A DNA stretch of 64,000 bases from JACPFJ01 sp036504875 (GTDB lineage Bacteria > Desulfobacterota > Desulfuromonadia > Geobacterales > Pseudopelobacteraceae): NCBI GenBank assembly GCA_036504875.1, contig DASXUK010000046.1:71367-135366 (forward strand), read 5' to 3'. The notes below the pieces were generated by a model that worked only from the letters and a program-made list of their open reading frames with translations, was not told the origin of the DNA and searched no databases. The position numbers and the translations under genes were made by a program. Of the stretch, positions 52,492 to 61,023 are shown piece by piece. Position 1 is the stretch's first letter. Every line of letters starts with the position of its first letter.

Positions 52492-54923
52492 ACCGTAACC
52501 ATCTTGTCATCTCTGGCATCGTGCAGGGGGTCGGTTTCCGGCCATTCGTGTTTCGTCTGGCCCGACAACTCAGCCTGACTGGCTGGGTGCGTAATACCCC
52601 GGCCGGAGTGGAGATCGAGATTCAGGGCGAACCGCAGGGATTGATCGATTTTGAACAGCTCCTCTCAACGCAAGCCCCCCCCCTGGCCGCAATCAGCTCC
52701 ATTTCCTCTCAGAAAATCCCCAGCTCGCATGATAAAGAGTTCCTGATCCTCCCCAGCGCCGGCGGAATACCCGCTATACAGGTAGCACCTGATTCGGCGC
52801 TGTGTGAAGATTGCCGCCAGGAGCTGTTCGACCCTAGCAACCGGCGCTATCGCTATCCATTCATCACCTGCACCAACTGCGGTCCCCGTTACAGCATCAT
52901 TACCGGCATCCCCTATGACCGCCCCAACACCACCATGTCTGCTTTTCCTCTCTGTCCTGACTGTTTGAAGGAATACCACGACCCCAGTGACCGGCGCTTT
53001 CATGCCCAGCCCAATGCCTGCCAGGTCTGCGGACCACAGCTGCAATTACTGGATAAGAGTGGTGCTATTATGGCTGAAAGGGATGCAGCCATCAGCAGGG
53101 CAATAACCCTGTTGCAGGAGGGTGCGATCTTGGCGGTCAAGGGTATCGGCGGCTATCATCTGGCGCTAGATGCTTGCAATAATGCGGCGGTTCAACGTCT
53201 GCGGGAGCGGAAAAAGCGCGATCAAAAACCGTTCGCCGTCATGGCAGCCGATTTGGCGACCGCCCACAGACTGGCGCTGTTCAACGAGCAGGAGGAGCGG
53301 CTGCTGATCTCTCCCGAAGCCCCGATCGTCATCGTCCGCAAAGCTACCAGCTGCCCGATTGCGCCGCTGGTAGCGCCCGATAACGGCTGGCTGGGGCTGC
53401 TGCTCCCCTATGCGCCCCTGCATCACCTGCTGCTCGCCCCTCACCCGGCCTTTGGCCACCCCCTCCCAACGGGAGAGGGTGAAATGAATTCCCTCGCCCT
53501 CGGGGAGAGGGAGAGGGAGAGGGCAGATGCCCCAACCTTTCAAGCCCTGGTAATGACCAGCGCCAACTGCTCGGACGAGCCGATAATCTATCAGAACGTA
53601 CAGGCCTTGCAAGGCCTCTCCGGCATCGCCGACTATTTTCTCACCCATAACCGCCCGATTCACATCCGCAGCGACGACTCGGTCATGCGTGTCTTTCAGG
53701 GAAAGCCGCTCTTCTACCGCCGCTCCCGCGGCTATGCCCCGCGCAGCATCAGACTGCCCTTTGAAATACCGACCATTCTGGCCGTTGGCGCGGAGCTCAA
53801 GGGAGTGGTCTGCCTGGCAGGCGGGGATCGCGCCTTTTTAAGCCAGCACATCGGTGACCTCCAGAATAGCGTTACTTGCGACTCATTTAGTCACACCATT
53901 GATCATCTTGTTAACCTGCTGGAGCTTAAACCGCAAGTTGTTGCCTGTGATATGCACCCCGATTATCAGTCATCAATCTATGCCGCAGGTACCGGCCTGC
54001 CGGTGATCCCGGTTCAGCATCACCACGCCCATATGGCTGCTTGCATGGCCGAAAATGGCTTAGAAGGTGAGGTAATCGGAATTATCCTGGACGGCACCGG
54101 TTATGGTAGCGATGACACCATCTGGGGGGGCGAGTTCCTAGTGGGGGGGTACGCCGGCTTTAAACGAACCGGACATCTGCGTTCGCTACCGCTTCCGGGG
54201 GGCGACCAGGCCATACGCGAGCCGTGGCGCATGGCCTTGGCCTACTTGTTCCAAGCTCTTGGAAAACAGGCCCTGGTCCTTGATCTGCCGATTAATGGCT
54301 ATCTGACAGATCAGGAGAAGGAGCTGTTCTGTGTCATGCTTGAAAAGCGGCTTAACTCACCCCTGACCTCAAGCTGCGGTAGACTGTTTGACGCGGTGGC
54401 CGCCCTGCTTGATATAAGACATATTGTGTCTTATGATGGACAGGCCGCCATTGAGCTGGAGGCCTTGGCCGAGACCGTGGAGGATGTCGAGGAATACCCT
54501 TACCACCTCCGCAAGAATAATCTTTCTTATCCATCGGGCGCCCCAGTCATAGATGACGCCCACGGCTCAGAGGAAAGAGACGAGGTGCGCCTGGTGCTGG
54601 ACTTCTCTCCGCTCTTCCCGGTCATCCTCAAACACCTGGCCGCAGGCCTTTCCAGAGCGATTATTGCCCGACGCTTTCACAACACTATCGCTACTGCCGC
54701 CTGTGAGATGTGCACCGAGATGTCAAAGCTAAGCGGCCTTGAGCGGGTTGTTCTTTCCGGCGGTGTTTTTCAGAATCGCCTTTTGAGCGAAATGATATAT
54801 ACTGGCCTGTCCAGTCACGGCTTCCAGGTGTTCACCCATCGCCTGATTCCCCCCAATGACGGCGGTATTGCCATTGGTCAGGCTGCGGTTGCCGGATCTA
54901 GAAAAAATGAACCAGAGAGGTAA
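52464..54923 (+). CDS. hypF: Carbamoyltransferase HypF with an in-frame repeat insertion
   Basis: HypF makes the carbamoyl group that becomes the CN ligands of [NiFe]-hydrogenase. I prefer ATG 52464 (819 residues) to the GTG 9 bases upstream. In order: acylphosphatase domain (ISGIVQGVGFRPFVFRLA), two zinc fingers (CEDC to CTNCGPRYSI and CPDC to CQVCG), a YrdC-like domain (AVKGIGGYHLALDA) and a Kae1-like domain (QHHHAHMAACMAENGL, LSGGVFQNRLL). Inside the YrdC-like domain, between PLHHLLLA and ALVMTSANCSDEP, is a foreign segment of about 35 residues encoded by a palindromic repeat (53436-53528). The family normally has only a few residues there. Whether the enzyme is active is uncertain. Confidence 0.93.
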   Translation: MAEQRDQAIDRNHLVISGIVQGVGFRPFVFRLARQLSLTGWVRNTPAGVEIEIQGEPQGLIDFEQLLSTQAPPLAAISSISSQKIPSSHDKEFLILPSAGGIPAIQVAPDSALCEDCRQELFDPSNRRYRYPFITCTNCGPRYSIITGIPYDRPNTTMSAFPLCPDCLKEYHDPSDRRFHAQPNACQVCGPQLQLLDKSGAIMAERDAAISRAITLLQEGAILAVKGIGGYHLALDACNNAAVQRLRERKKRDQKPFAVMAADLATAHRLALFNEQEERLLISPEAPIVIVRKATSCPIAPLVAPDNGWLGLLLPYAPLHHLLLAPHPAFGHPLPTGEGEMNSLALGERERERADAPTFQALVMTSANCSDEPIIYQNVQALQGLSGIADYFLTHNRPIHIRSDDSVMRVFQGKPLFYRRSRGYAPRSIRLPFEIPTILAVGAELKGVVCLAGGDRAFLSQHIGDLQNSVTCDSFSHTIDHLVNLLELKPQVVACDMHPDYQSSIYAAGTGLPVIPVQHHHAHMAACMAENGLEGEVIGIILDGTGYGSDDTIWGGEFLVGGYAGFKRTGHLRSLPLPGGDQAIREPWRMALAYLFQALGKQALVLDLPINGYLTDQEKELFCVMLEKRLNSPLTSSCGRLFDAVAALLDIRHIVSYDGQAAIELEALAETVEDVEEYPYHLRKNNLSYPSGAPVIDDAHGSEERDEVRLVLDFSPLFPVILKHLAAGLSRAIIARRFHNTIATAACEMCTEMSKLSGLERVVLSGGVFQNRLLSEMIYTGLSSHGFQVFTHRLIPPNDGGIAIGQAAVAGSRKNEPER
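53436..53528. repeat. Palindromic repeat element inside hypF
   Basis: The stretch starts GCCCCTCACCCGGCC, contains the hairpins GGCC-TTT-GGCC and CCCTCCCAACGGGAGAGGG, and ends with tandem GGGAGA/GAGAGGG repeats. CCCTCACCC... GGGAGAGGG is typical of intergenic palindromic elements that are dispersed in many proteobacterial genomes. Its length keeps the hypF frame open. Confidence 0.75.
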
Positions 54924-54930
54924 CTAAGAT

Positions 54931-55161
54931 ATGTGCCTGGGCGTACCGATGAAGATTGTAAGCAGAGAGGGCGACACCATCATTGCCGAAGTAGATGGTG
55001 TGCAGAAGGAGGCCAGTGTGATGCTGCTGGCTGATCAGGTCGATGTGGGCGATTATGTAATCGTCCATGCCGGTTTTGCCATTTCGCGACTGGACGAGCA
55101 ATACGCCCTGGAGACCCTGCAACTTATGCGAGAGGTTTTTTCGCCCGAGGATATGCAATGA
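54931..55161 (+). CDS. hypC: Hydrogenase assembly chaperone HypC
   Basis: A 76-residue chaperone that carries the Fe(CN)2CO group with HypD and delivers it to the hydrogenase large subunit. The essential N-terminal MCLGVPMKI with Cys2 is present, followed by DYVIVHAGFAISRLDE. Start has GAGAGG upstream. It overlaps hypD by 4 bases. Confidence 0.96.
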   Translation: MCLGVPMKIVSREGDTIIAEVDGVQKEASVMLLADQVDVGDYVIVHAGFAISRLDEQYALETLQLMREVFSPEDMQ

Positions 55162-56249
55162 ACTTCCAGGATGAATTCCGCGACCGGCACCTGGTCAAGA
55201 TAATGTCCGACAATATCCAGAACATGGCCAAGGGCTTGAAAAAGCCGGCCAGCTTCATGGAGGTCTGCGGAACCCACACCATGTCGATCTATCAGTATGG
55301 TATCCGCTCGCTTCTGCCGGATAATGTTCGCCTGATCTCCGGGCCGGGCTGCCCGGTCTGTGTGACACCAATTGATTATGTGGACAAGGCCATCGTCTGC
55401 ACTAAAGATAGCCGCAACATCGTGACTACCTTTGGCGACATGCTGCGCGTTCCGGGCAGCTCGTCATCATTGATGGAGGAGCGGGCCGGGGGAGCCGATG
55501 TACGGATTGTCTATTCTCCTCTGGATGCGGTCAACCTGGCGGCCGCCAATCCTGACCGTCGAATTATCTTTCTGGGGGTCGGCTTCGAAACCACGGCGCC
55601 GGCCATTGCCGCCAGCATCATGGAGGCGGCTCGTCGCAACCTGGGCAACTACTGTGTCCTGGCTTCGCACAAGACCATCCCGATACCGATGGAGGTGCTC
55701 TCGGCTGATCCCGAGCTGGCGCTGTCCGGCTATCTCTGCCCGGCCCATGTCAGCACGGTTATTGGCGGCAATGCCTATAAGCGGCTGGCTGAACAGTTCC
55801 ACATTCCCTGCGTGGTAACCGGATTTGAGCCGGCCGATGTGATGCAGGGAATTGAAATGCTGCTGGCCCAGGTCCTATCCGGGGAAAATCGGGTGGAGAT
55901 TCAGTACAGCCGGGCCGTGAGCTGGGAAGGTAACCCGAAGGCGCGGGCCATCATGGACATGGTATTTTCCCCTTGCGATGCGGTCTGGCGTGGCCTGGGA
56001 ATTCTGCCAAAAAGCGGGCTGGCCATACGGGCCGAGCTGGCCGCCTTTGATGCCGAAAAGGCACTTGGTATTGTAGTTCCCGAGGGCCAGGAAAACCCGG
56101 CCTGCCGCTGCGGAGACATCCTCAAGGGCAAGCTCTCCCCTTTTGATTGCCCCCTGTTTGGCACCTCCTGTTCACCCGAAGTGCCGCTGGGCGCCTGCAT
56201 GGTCTCCAGTGAAGGCACTTGCGCTGCCGCATTCAAGTATGGAAGATGA
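55158..56249 (+). CDS. hypD: Hydrogenase formation protein HypD
   Basis: A 363-residue iron-sulfur protein that assembles Fe(CN)2CO with HypC. Conserved motifs are present: FMEVCGTHT, GPGCPVCVTP, LGVGFETTAP, CPAHVSTVIGG and the C-terminal cysteines CRCGDIL and FGTSCSPEVPLGACMVSSEGTC that hold the [4Fe-4S] cluster. hypA, hypE and hydrogenase structural genes are not in the window. Confidence 0.96.
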   Translation: MNFQDEFRDRHLVKIMSDNIQNMAKGLKKPASFMEVCGTHTMSIYQYGIRSLLPDNVRLISGPGCPVCVTPIDYVDKAIVCTKDSRNIVTTFGDMLRVPGSSSSLMEERAGGADVRIVYSPLDAVNLAAANPDRRIIFLGVGFETTAPAIAASIMEAARRNLGNYCVLASHKTIPIPMEVLSADPELALSGYLCPAHVSTVIGGNAYKRLAEQFHIPCVVTGFEPADVMQGIEMLLAQVLSGENRVEIQYSRAVSWEGNPKARAIMDMVFSPCDAVWRGLGILPKSGLAIRAELAAFDAEKALGIVVPEGQENPACRCGDILKGKLSPFDCPLFGTSCSPEVPLGACMVSSEGTCAAAFKYGR

Positions 56250-56322
56250 AAAAGAACAGAGCTGATCGGTATGCGATTGCTTTTGAAGAATGCCGATCTC
56301 TTTACATATTTTGGGAGAACCT

Positions 56323-57222
56323 ATGATCACCATGTCTGAACTGAAAGACCATTACTGTTTCACCGACGATGACGCCGAGCTGCTCAAGTCGCTTCAGCCG
56401 CTGGCTTCCCAGAACCTGGTGCGCTTTTCAGAGGAGTTCTACGATTACCTTTATGGGCTGCCCGAGACCGCCGCCATTCTGAACAGCCACAACCGTGACC
56501 GGCTGCGGGAGATGCATGACCGTTGGTTCATGGCGTTGTTCAACGGCACCTATGACAATCAATACCTGAACAACCTGAAAAAGATCGGCCACGCCCATGT
56601 TACAGCCAGGCTGAATGTTCATTTTGTGAATGCGGCCATGAACCAGATCCGTCATTTCCTGCTCAACCTGATCGACAGCAACTACTCCGATCGCGAGCAA
56701 CGCCGCATTTTGCGCGAAGCAACCGAGAAAATGCTCGATATGAACCTGGATGTCATGAGCAGCTCCTACCGCGACGAGGAACTTAAAAAAGTCTTTGTAT
56801 CCCGCAAGCTGGAGTCCTTCCTTATCAAGTTGACCGAGCGCTTTACCTACGGTCTAAACCTGGTGCTGGTGCTGGCCCTGGCCGGCGTTTCGCTTTCGGT
56901 CGTTTCACTGTTTATCTGGGATATTGTCCATATCTTTAGAGGAGACGTCGAAAAAGGCATCCTCAGCGCCCTGGGAGAGCTTTTGATCCTCTGGATGATG
57001 ATCGAGCTGATGGATAATGAGATCAAGAACCTCAAAGGTGGTCGTTTCAATATCCTGGTCTTTGTCGGGGTCATTATAGTGGCGATGATCCGCGAGATCC
57101 TCATCTCGACCCTGCGCCACGATGACCTCGCCACCCAAGGTTTTCTGACCGGTACGCTGCTGGTCCTGGGTATCATCTACTACCTGGTCTCCCTGGCCCA
57201 GAAGAATCAACCCAGGATCTAG
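56323..57222 (+). CDS. Protoglobin domain fused to a PsiE-like membrane domain
   Basis: ATG 56323 has GGGAG 7 bases upstream (299 residues). Residues 1 to about 160 form a protoglobin/globin-coupled-sensor domain (DHYCFTDDDAELLKSLQP; proximal heme His likely in KKIGHAHVTARL). About four membrane segments follow (190-290) with ELLILWMMIELMDNEI and VAMIREILIS, which resemble the PsiE phosphate-starvation family. A heme-based O2 or gas sensor acting on a membrane domain is the simplest reading. The output is unknown. It follows hypD by 73 bases and precedes a HAD phosphatase by 2, so it may belong to the hyp operon. Confidence 0.8.
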   Translation: MITMSELKDHYCFTDDDAELLKSLQPLASQNLVRFSEEFYDYLYGLPETAAILNSHNRDRLREMHDRWFMALFNGTYDNQYLNNLKKIGHAHVTARLNVHFVNAAMNQIRHFLLNLIDSNYSDREQRRILREATEKMLDMNLDVMSSSYRDEELKKVFVSRKLESFLIKLTERFTYGLNLVLVLALAGVSLSVVSLFIWDIVHIFRGDVEKGILSALGELLILWMMIELMDNEIKNLKGGRFNILVFVGVIIVAMIREILISTLRHDDLATQGFLTGTLLVLGIIYYLVSLAQKNQPRI

Positions 57223-57224
57223 CC

Positions 57225-57806
57225 GTGGTACCCTTTGCACATATATTGGCAGGCTTTAGCCTTGGTTTCAGGTTTCGCCGCACACTGGCCGAGATCCTTG
57301 GCTCAACGCCGGTTGACAACTCGATCCACAGTCTTGATCCTTCGGCATTGAAAGCCACTGGCATTGCCGCCCTGGCCCTGGATTTTGACGGCGTGCTGGC
57401 GCCGCATGGATTTGAAGCGCCGCTGCCGGAGGCTGAAGAATGGCTTTCCCGCTGTGTGACAATCTTTGGTGCTGATAATATCTTCATCCTCTCCAACAAG
57501 CCCACCGAAGCGCGCTGTCTCTGGTTTTGCCGAAACTTCCCGGGTATTCGTTTCATCTCCGGCGTACCCAAAAAACCTTTCCCTGACGGTCTAAACAAGA
57601 TAGCGGAGCTTGCGCGGCTCCCCCTGTCTGCTGTACTGATGGTTGATGACCGGCTCCTGACCGGCTGCCTGGCCGCCATCAATGCCGGTGCCCGCCCCTG
57701 CTATGTCCGTTCCCCCTATGTTTCGTTCAAGCAGCGCCCCCTGATCGAGCTGTTCTTCATGCTGCTGCGGATCGGTGAACGCGTTTGCGTCAGGCTTTTA
57801 AGCTGA
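57225..57806 (+). CDS. HAD superfamily phosphatase (YqeG-like)
   Basis: A 193-residue protein with a GTG start 2 bases after the preceding stop. HAD motif I is LDFDGVLAPHG, motif II-like ILSNKPTEAR, and motif IV-like MVDDRLLTGCLAAINAG, consistent with the YqeG/HAD-IIIA group of small phosphatases. The C-terminal hydrophobic tail (LIELFFMLLRIGERV) may associate with the membrane. Substrate unknown. Cotranscribed with the globin-PsiE gene by spacing. Confidence 0.75.
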   Translation: MVPFAHILAGFSLGFRFRRTLAEILGSTPVDNSIHSLDPSALKATGIAALALDFDGVLAPHGFEAPLPEAEEWLSRCVTIFGADNIFILSNKPTEARCLWFCRNFPGIRFISGVPKKPFPDGLNKIAELARLPLSAVLMVDDRLLTGCLAAINAGARPCYVRSPYVSFKQRPLIELFFMLLRIGERVCVRLLS

Positions 57807-58001
57807 TTTTAGAGAACCACGGCCTTAATTTCAATCCGTGCCGGCCCGGCGTTCCACTGATGACAGCCAATAGATTGCTGTCTCATGCAGATACTTTTGT
57901 TTCCTGCCATTTCTGAATTTCCATTACCCTCTTCAAACACAAAATCATTCGCCACCAAATGGGTTGTCCGATCTGCATTCATGCGGCTTTAAATTTTAAT
58001 C

Positions 58002-58051
58002 TTGACAGCTCTGCGTTTTTTATTGTAAATGATTATCACTTTCAATATCAT
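58002..58051 (+). promoter_or_regulatory. Fur-box promoter of the DUF3793 gene
   Basis: A perfect TTGACA (58002-58007) is followed at 16 bases by TGTAAA (58024-58029). A Fur-box-like sequence AATGATTATCACTTTCAA, extending into TATCATT (58028-58051), overlaps the -10 element, so iron-loaded Fur could block transcription. The match to the Fur consensus is by eye. Confidence 0.7.
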
Positions 58052-58065
58052 TTTCAGGAGCAATC

Positions 58066-58749
58066 ATGGCTTATTCAGTTGCAGCTGCCGCAAAAGACCC
58101 ACGACCGCTATGGTCAAGGCTTGCCGAGCGCTTTCCCAACGAAAAGGAGTGCCTGGCCGCATATGTTGCACTGGAAACAGCCGAGGTCCTGGCCGAAGCC
58201 AAGCCAGCCTCTCTGCTCAGCATCCCCAATCGCGAACGCGCCTGCGGTCGCAACCTCTATTCCCTTTGGAAAAACCACGGTCATGAACTGCTCGCGGACA
58301 CACCTCTGCAGGCCTGTGAACTTGTTGACCGCGGCTCATCGCTGATGATCCTCTTCAGCCATAAAATCAACTTTAAACAGCATCTGGCCCGCCGCGACAT
58401 CACCGCCCTCCTCAACCGGGCCGGTCACGGCAGCAGCTTTACGCCCGATGAGATTCTTCAAAAGCTTACCGAACAACTCCAGCAGGGACATTTCCCGCAC
58501 GAGATCGGCCTGTTGCTGGGCTATCCTCCCAAGGACGTGGCCGCCTTCATGGGGCTGATCGCAATCCCCTTCACCTGTCAGGGGCCGTGGAAGATCTACG
58601 GCAATCCCGGCGAGAGCCTGCGCCTGGCGGAACGCTTCCGGCATTGCCGCAATCTGATGGCCGAACAGCTTTCATTGTGCGCCTCGGCTGTCCAATGCCT
58701 GGACGGCCTTGCAGGCGCCACTAATGGCCTTTTTGTGCACGCGTATTGA
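58066..58749 (+). CDS. DUF3793 family protein, likely iron-regulated
   Basis: A 227-residue cytoplasmic protein. The C-terminal part (PHEIGLLLGYPPKDVAAFMG, GPWKIYGNPGES, FRHCRNLM) is the hallmark of DUF3793, a family often encoded with iron uptake genes, but without a known activity. The Fur box in its promoter and the feo genes downstream support an iron-related role. AGGAG lies 6 bases before the ATG. Confidence 0.82.
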   Translation: MAYSVAAAAKDPRPLWSRLAERFPNEKECLAAYVALETAEVLAEAKPASLLSIPNRERACGRNLYSLWKNHGHELLADTPLQACELVDRGSSLMILFSHKINFKQHLARRDITALLNRAGHGSSFTPDEILQKLTEQLQQGHFPHEIGLLLGYPPKDVAAFMGLIAIPFTCQGPWKIYGNPGESLRLAERFRHCRNLMAEQLSLCASAVQCLDGLAGATNGLFVHAY

Positions 58750-58965
58750 TAAAGAATTTCGTTATCAGCAAAAGCCGGGTATTCCTGTCGGCATGGACAA
58801 GTCGGTGTTGACCTGCGTCTCTTTTAACGGGTTTGGAGTTCAGGATCGGCTCCAAAGCAAAGAATGTGGACACATGTTGCCTTCATCGACAAGATTTCGC
58901 ACCGGAGGAAAAACGAGACGGTGACTGTGGCAAAGACATCAGATATCGCAATTTTCATTCAGACA

Positions 58966-58993
58966 GGTGCGATTCATACGTGTGAATCGCACC
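58966..58993. promoter_or_regulatory. 28-base palindrome upstream of the porin-feo operon (probable operator)
   Basis: GGTGCGATTCA and TGAATCGCACC are perfect inverse copies with a 6-base centre (TACGTG). It lies about 30 bases before the ATG of the porin gene. It could be a repressor or activator site or, in RNA, a leader hairpin. It does not resemble a Fur box. The rest of 58750-58965 shows no gene. Confidence 0.65.
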
Positions 58994-59024
58994 CTGATCA
59001 TACAACAAATAGGAGGGACAAAAG

Positions 59025-60695
59025 ATGTTTGTAAGGATGTTGGTATTGCTCTTTATCTCGATAATGGTGACTGGTACGGCACTTGCCAACGAGGGTGAGA
59101 AAAAAACGGATAACGATTTACATGCCGGGCACAACCATGAAGAGCACGGCGGCGCAAATGATGGTGATCGGCAGATTCCCGAACAGGTAACCAGCGAGCA
59201 CTGGGCATACCAAAAAATTGCGGAGCTGGTACAGAAATATGCGGCGGAGAAGAAGCTTCCCGAGAAGAGGTCCTGCTCCAAAGGCGACTTGGCCGAATGC
59301 CTCCTCGCGGTAATGGTTAAAATCGTTGAAAAACACGAAAAAGAGGGGGTCCAGGCAATTCACAGGGAGGACTTGGAAAACATTGCCACCCTCCATGTGG
59401 CTCTGGAGGGCGAATTGGCCCGACTGGACGGGTACCGCTTGAGAAGGAAGGCCATCGAAGAGATACTGGTCCTGATCGAACCCGAAGTGCCGGCATTCGA
59501 GTACAAGGCCGGCGTGAACGGTTTTTTTAGGAGTGACGTAGCGGGAAACTTCAGGCTTCCCAATTTGAGCTTTACTCACGATCGCAGCGAGGGACGTTTC
59601 CTCTACCGGGTAAAGCCGTATGTGTATTGGCACCCCACCGACTACCTGGACATTCACCTGGAAGGGCAGGGATACGGCTTTACCGGCGGAGACCAGTATT
59701 CGGGCAAGTTTTCCCTCTACCAGGGGTTTGTGGAAGCAAGGCTCCCCGAAAATGATTGGCTCGCCCTGAAGGGAGGACGGCAGGAATTCAACTATGGGAG
59801 CGCTTTCGTGCTGGGAACTGATTCATTCTACAACGGACTGGCCTTTGACGCGGGCAGGCTGAGGGTGAAGCCGCTAAATACGGTTACGGTTGACCTTTTG
59901 GGCGGAAGTTACGCAGCCCCCTTTGCCGACGGTGTCAAGGGGGACCTGCTGGGAGCCTATGTGACCTATGCCCCTTCAGAAGGTAACTCCATCGAGGCCT
60001 ACCTGTTCCGCGACACCGGCTCTACCGAGCGCCATGCCGGAGAGCACCTGGATACCTGGGGGCTCCGCAGCACCGCCAAACTGGGGCCGCTCACCCTGGA
60101 GTTCGAGCCGGTCTACCAATCCGGGAGGATATTCAACTCCACTACCGGCGCCAAAGAAGACATTAGCGCATACGGAGGACATATAGATCTGACGGGCGCG
60201 GTCGAACTGGGAGGCCACAAGAACACTGTCTTCCTGGGTTATGCCGTAGGCTCCGGCGACAAGGACGCGGCTAACGGACTTGGATCTAGAAAAGAGTTCC
60301 GCAATCCCAACAATGACACCTCCCTGATGGGTGACATGAGTGTGGTAGGGGACCTTTCCGGCATCAACGTCGGAAACCACCACGCCAGCGGTATCCAGAT
60401 CTACACCTTGGGGTGGGGGATCGACCTCGCCGACAACCTGAATTTTTCCGCAACCGGCCGCAAATTTACAGCCAATGCAGTTGAAGAGGGTTTCAGCCGA
60501 AGACTGGGGGTAGAGACCGATTTCACCCTGACCTGGAATATAAACAAGGACTTCTCGGCCATCATTGGCTACGACCATTTCTTCACTAATAAATTTTTTC
60601 GGGACGCCTCCGGCAGCGACAAGGACATCGATTACGGCTATGCCATGCTCGTCTTCAATTTCGAAAAGACCAAGCTGAAGACACATAAAAAGTGA
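59025..60695 (+). CDS. Outer-membrane beta-barrel porin with a His-rich N-terminus, linked to feoAB
   Basis: A 556-residue exported protein: signal peptide MFVRMLVLLFISIMVTGTALA, then a metal-ligand-rich stretch (DLHAGHNHEEHGG near 31-43), a helical region of about 100 residues with an SLH-like TSEHWAYQKIAELVQKYA, and a C-terminal beta-barrel (about 165-556) with alternating aromatic strands (VKPYVYWHPTDYLDIHLEGQ) like the alginate-export/porin families. It ends in Lys residues rather than a final aromatic, which is unusual. It is encoded directly before feoA. A role in passing metal ions across the outer membrane is inferred from context. Confidence 0.8.
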   Translation: MFVRMLVLLFISIMVTGTALANEGEKKTDNDLHAGHNHEEHGGANDGDRQIPEQVTSEHWAYQKIAELVQKYAAEKKLPEKRSCSKGDLAECLLAVMVKIVEKHEKEGVQAIHREDLENIATLHVALEGELARLDGYRLRRKAIEEILVLIEPEVPAFEYKAGVNGFFRSDVAGNFRLPNLSFTHDRSEGRFLYRVKPYVYWHPTDYLDIHLEGQGYGFTGGDQYSGKFSLYQGFVEARLPENDWLALKGGRQEFNYGSAFVLGTDSFYNGLAFDAGRLRVKPLNTVTVDLLGGSYAAPFADGVKGDLLGAYVTYAPSEGNSIEAYLFRDTGSTERHAGEHLDTWGLRSTAKLGPLTLEFEPVYQSGRIFNSTTGAKEDISAYGGHIDLTGAVELGGHKNTVFLGYAVGSGDKDAANGLGSRKEFRNPNNDTSLMGDMSVVGDLSGINVGNHHASGIQIYTLGWGIDLADNLNFSATGRKFTANAVEEGFSRRLGVETDFTLTWNINKDFSAIIGYDHFFTNKFFRDASGSDKDIDYGYAMLVFNFEKTKLKTHKK

Positions 60696-60763
60696 AAAAA
60701 GGGCCTCTGTTAAGGGCAAGATATCTATCTGAAAGCATCAACTCAAAAAGGAGATTCCGGACC

Positions 60764-61018
60764 ATGATACCCCTCGGATTGTTAAGCCCCGGCGAACGGG
60801 GCGAAATACTAGCCATCAGGATCAAAAAGAAGACCCTCTCCGACCAATGCTGTTCGGAACGGGAAAAATGCGACTGCCGGGTAGAGGATATGGGACTGCG
60901 GGTCGGCAAGTTCGTGGAGATGTTGACCAACGGCGGCGGTCCGGTGCTGGTCAGGGTTGATGAATCAAGGATTGCGGTAGACCGCGGCCTGGCAATGAAA
61001 ATTATGGTAAGGAGATAA
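60764..61018 (+). CDS. feoA: FeoA-like ferrous iron transport accessory protein (with Cys motif)
   Basis: ATG 60764 has GGAG about 10 bases upstream and gives 84 residues. It is an SH3-like FeoA domain (LSPGERGEILAI, DMGLRVGKFVEMLTNGG, DESRIAVDRGLAMKIMV). Between the first strands is an insert with DQCCSEREKCDC, four cysteines close together, absent from the second FeoA downstream. FeoA proteins are thought to regulate FeoB. The Cys cluster could bind metal. Confidence 0.85.
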   Translation: MIPLGLLSPGERGEILAIRIKKKTLSDQCCSEREKCDCRVEDMGLRVGKFVEMLTNGGGPVLVRVDESRIAVDRGLAMKIMVRR

Positions 61019-61023
61019 AACAG

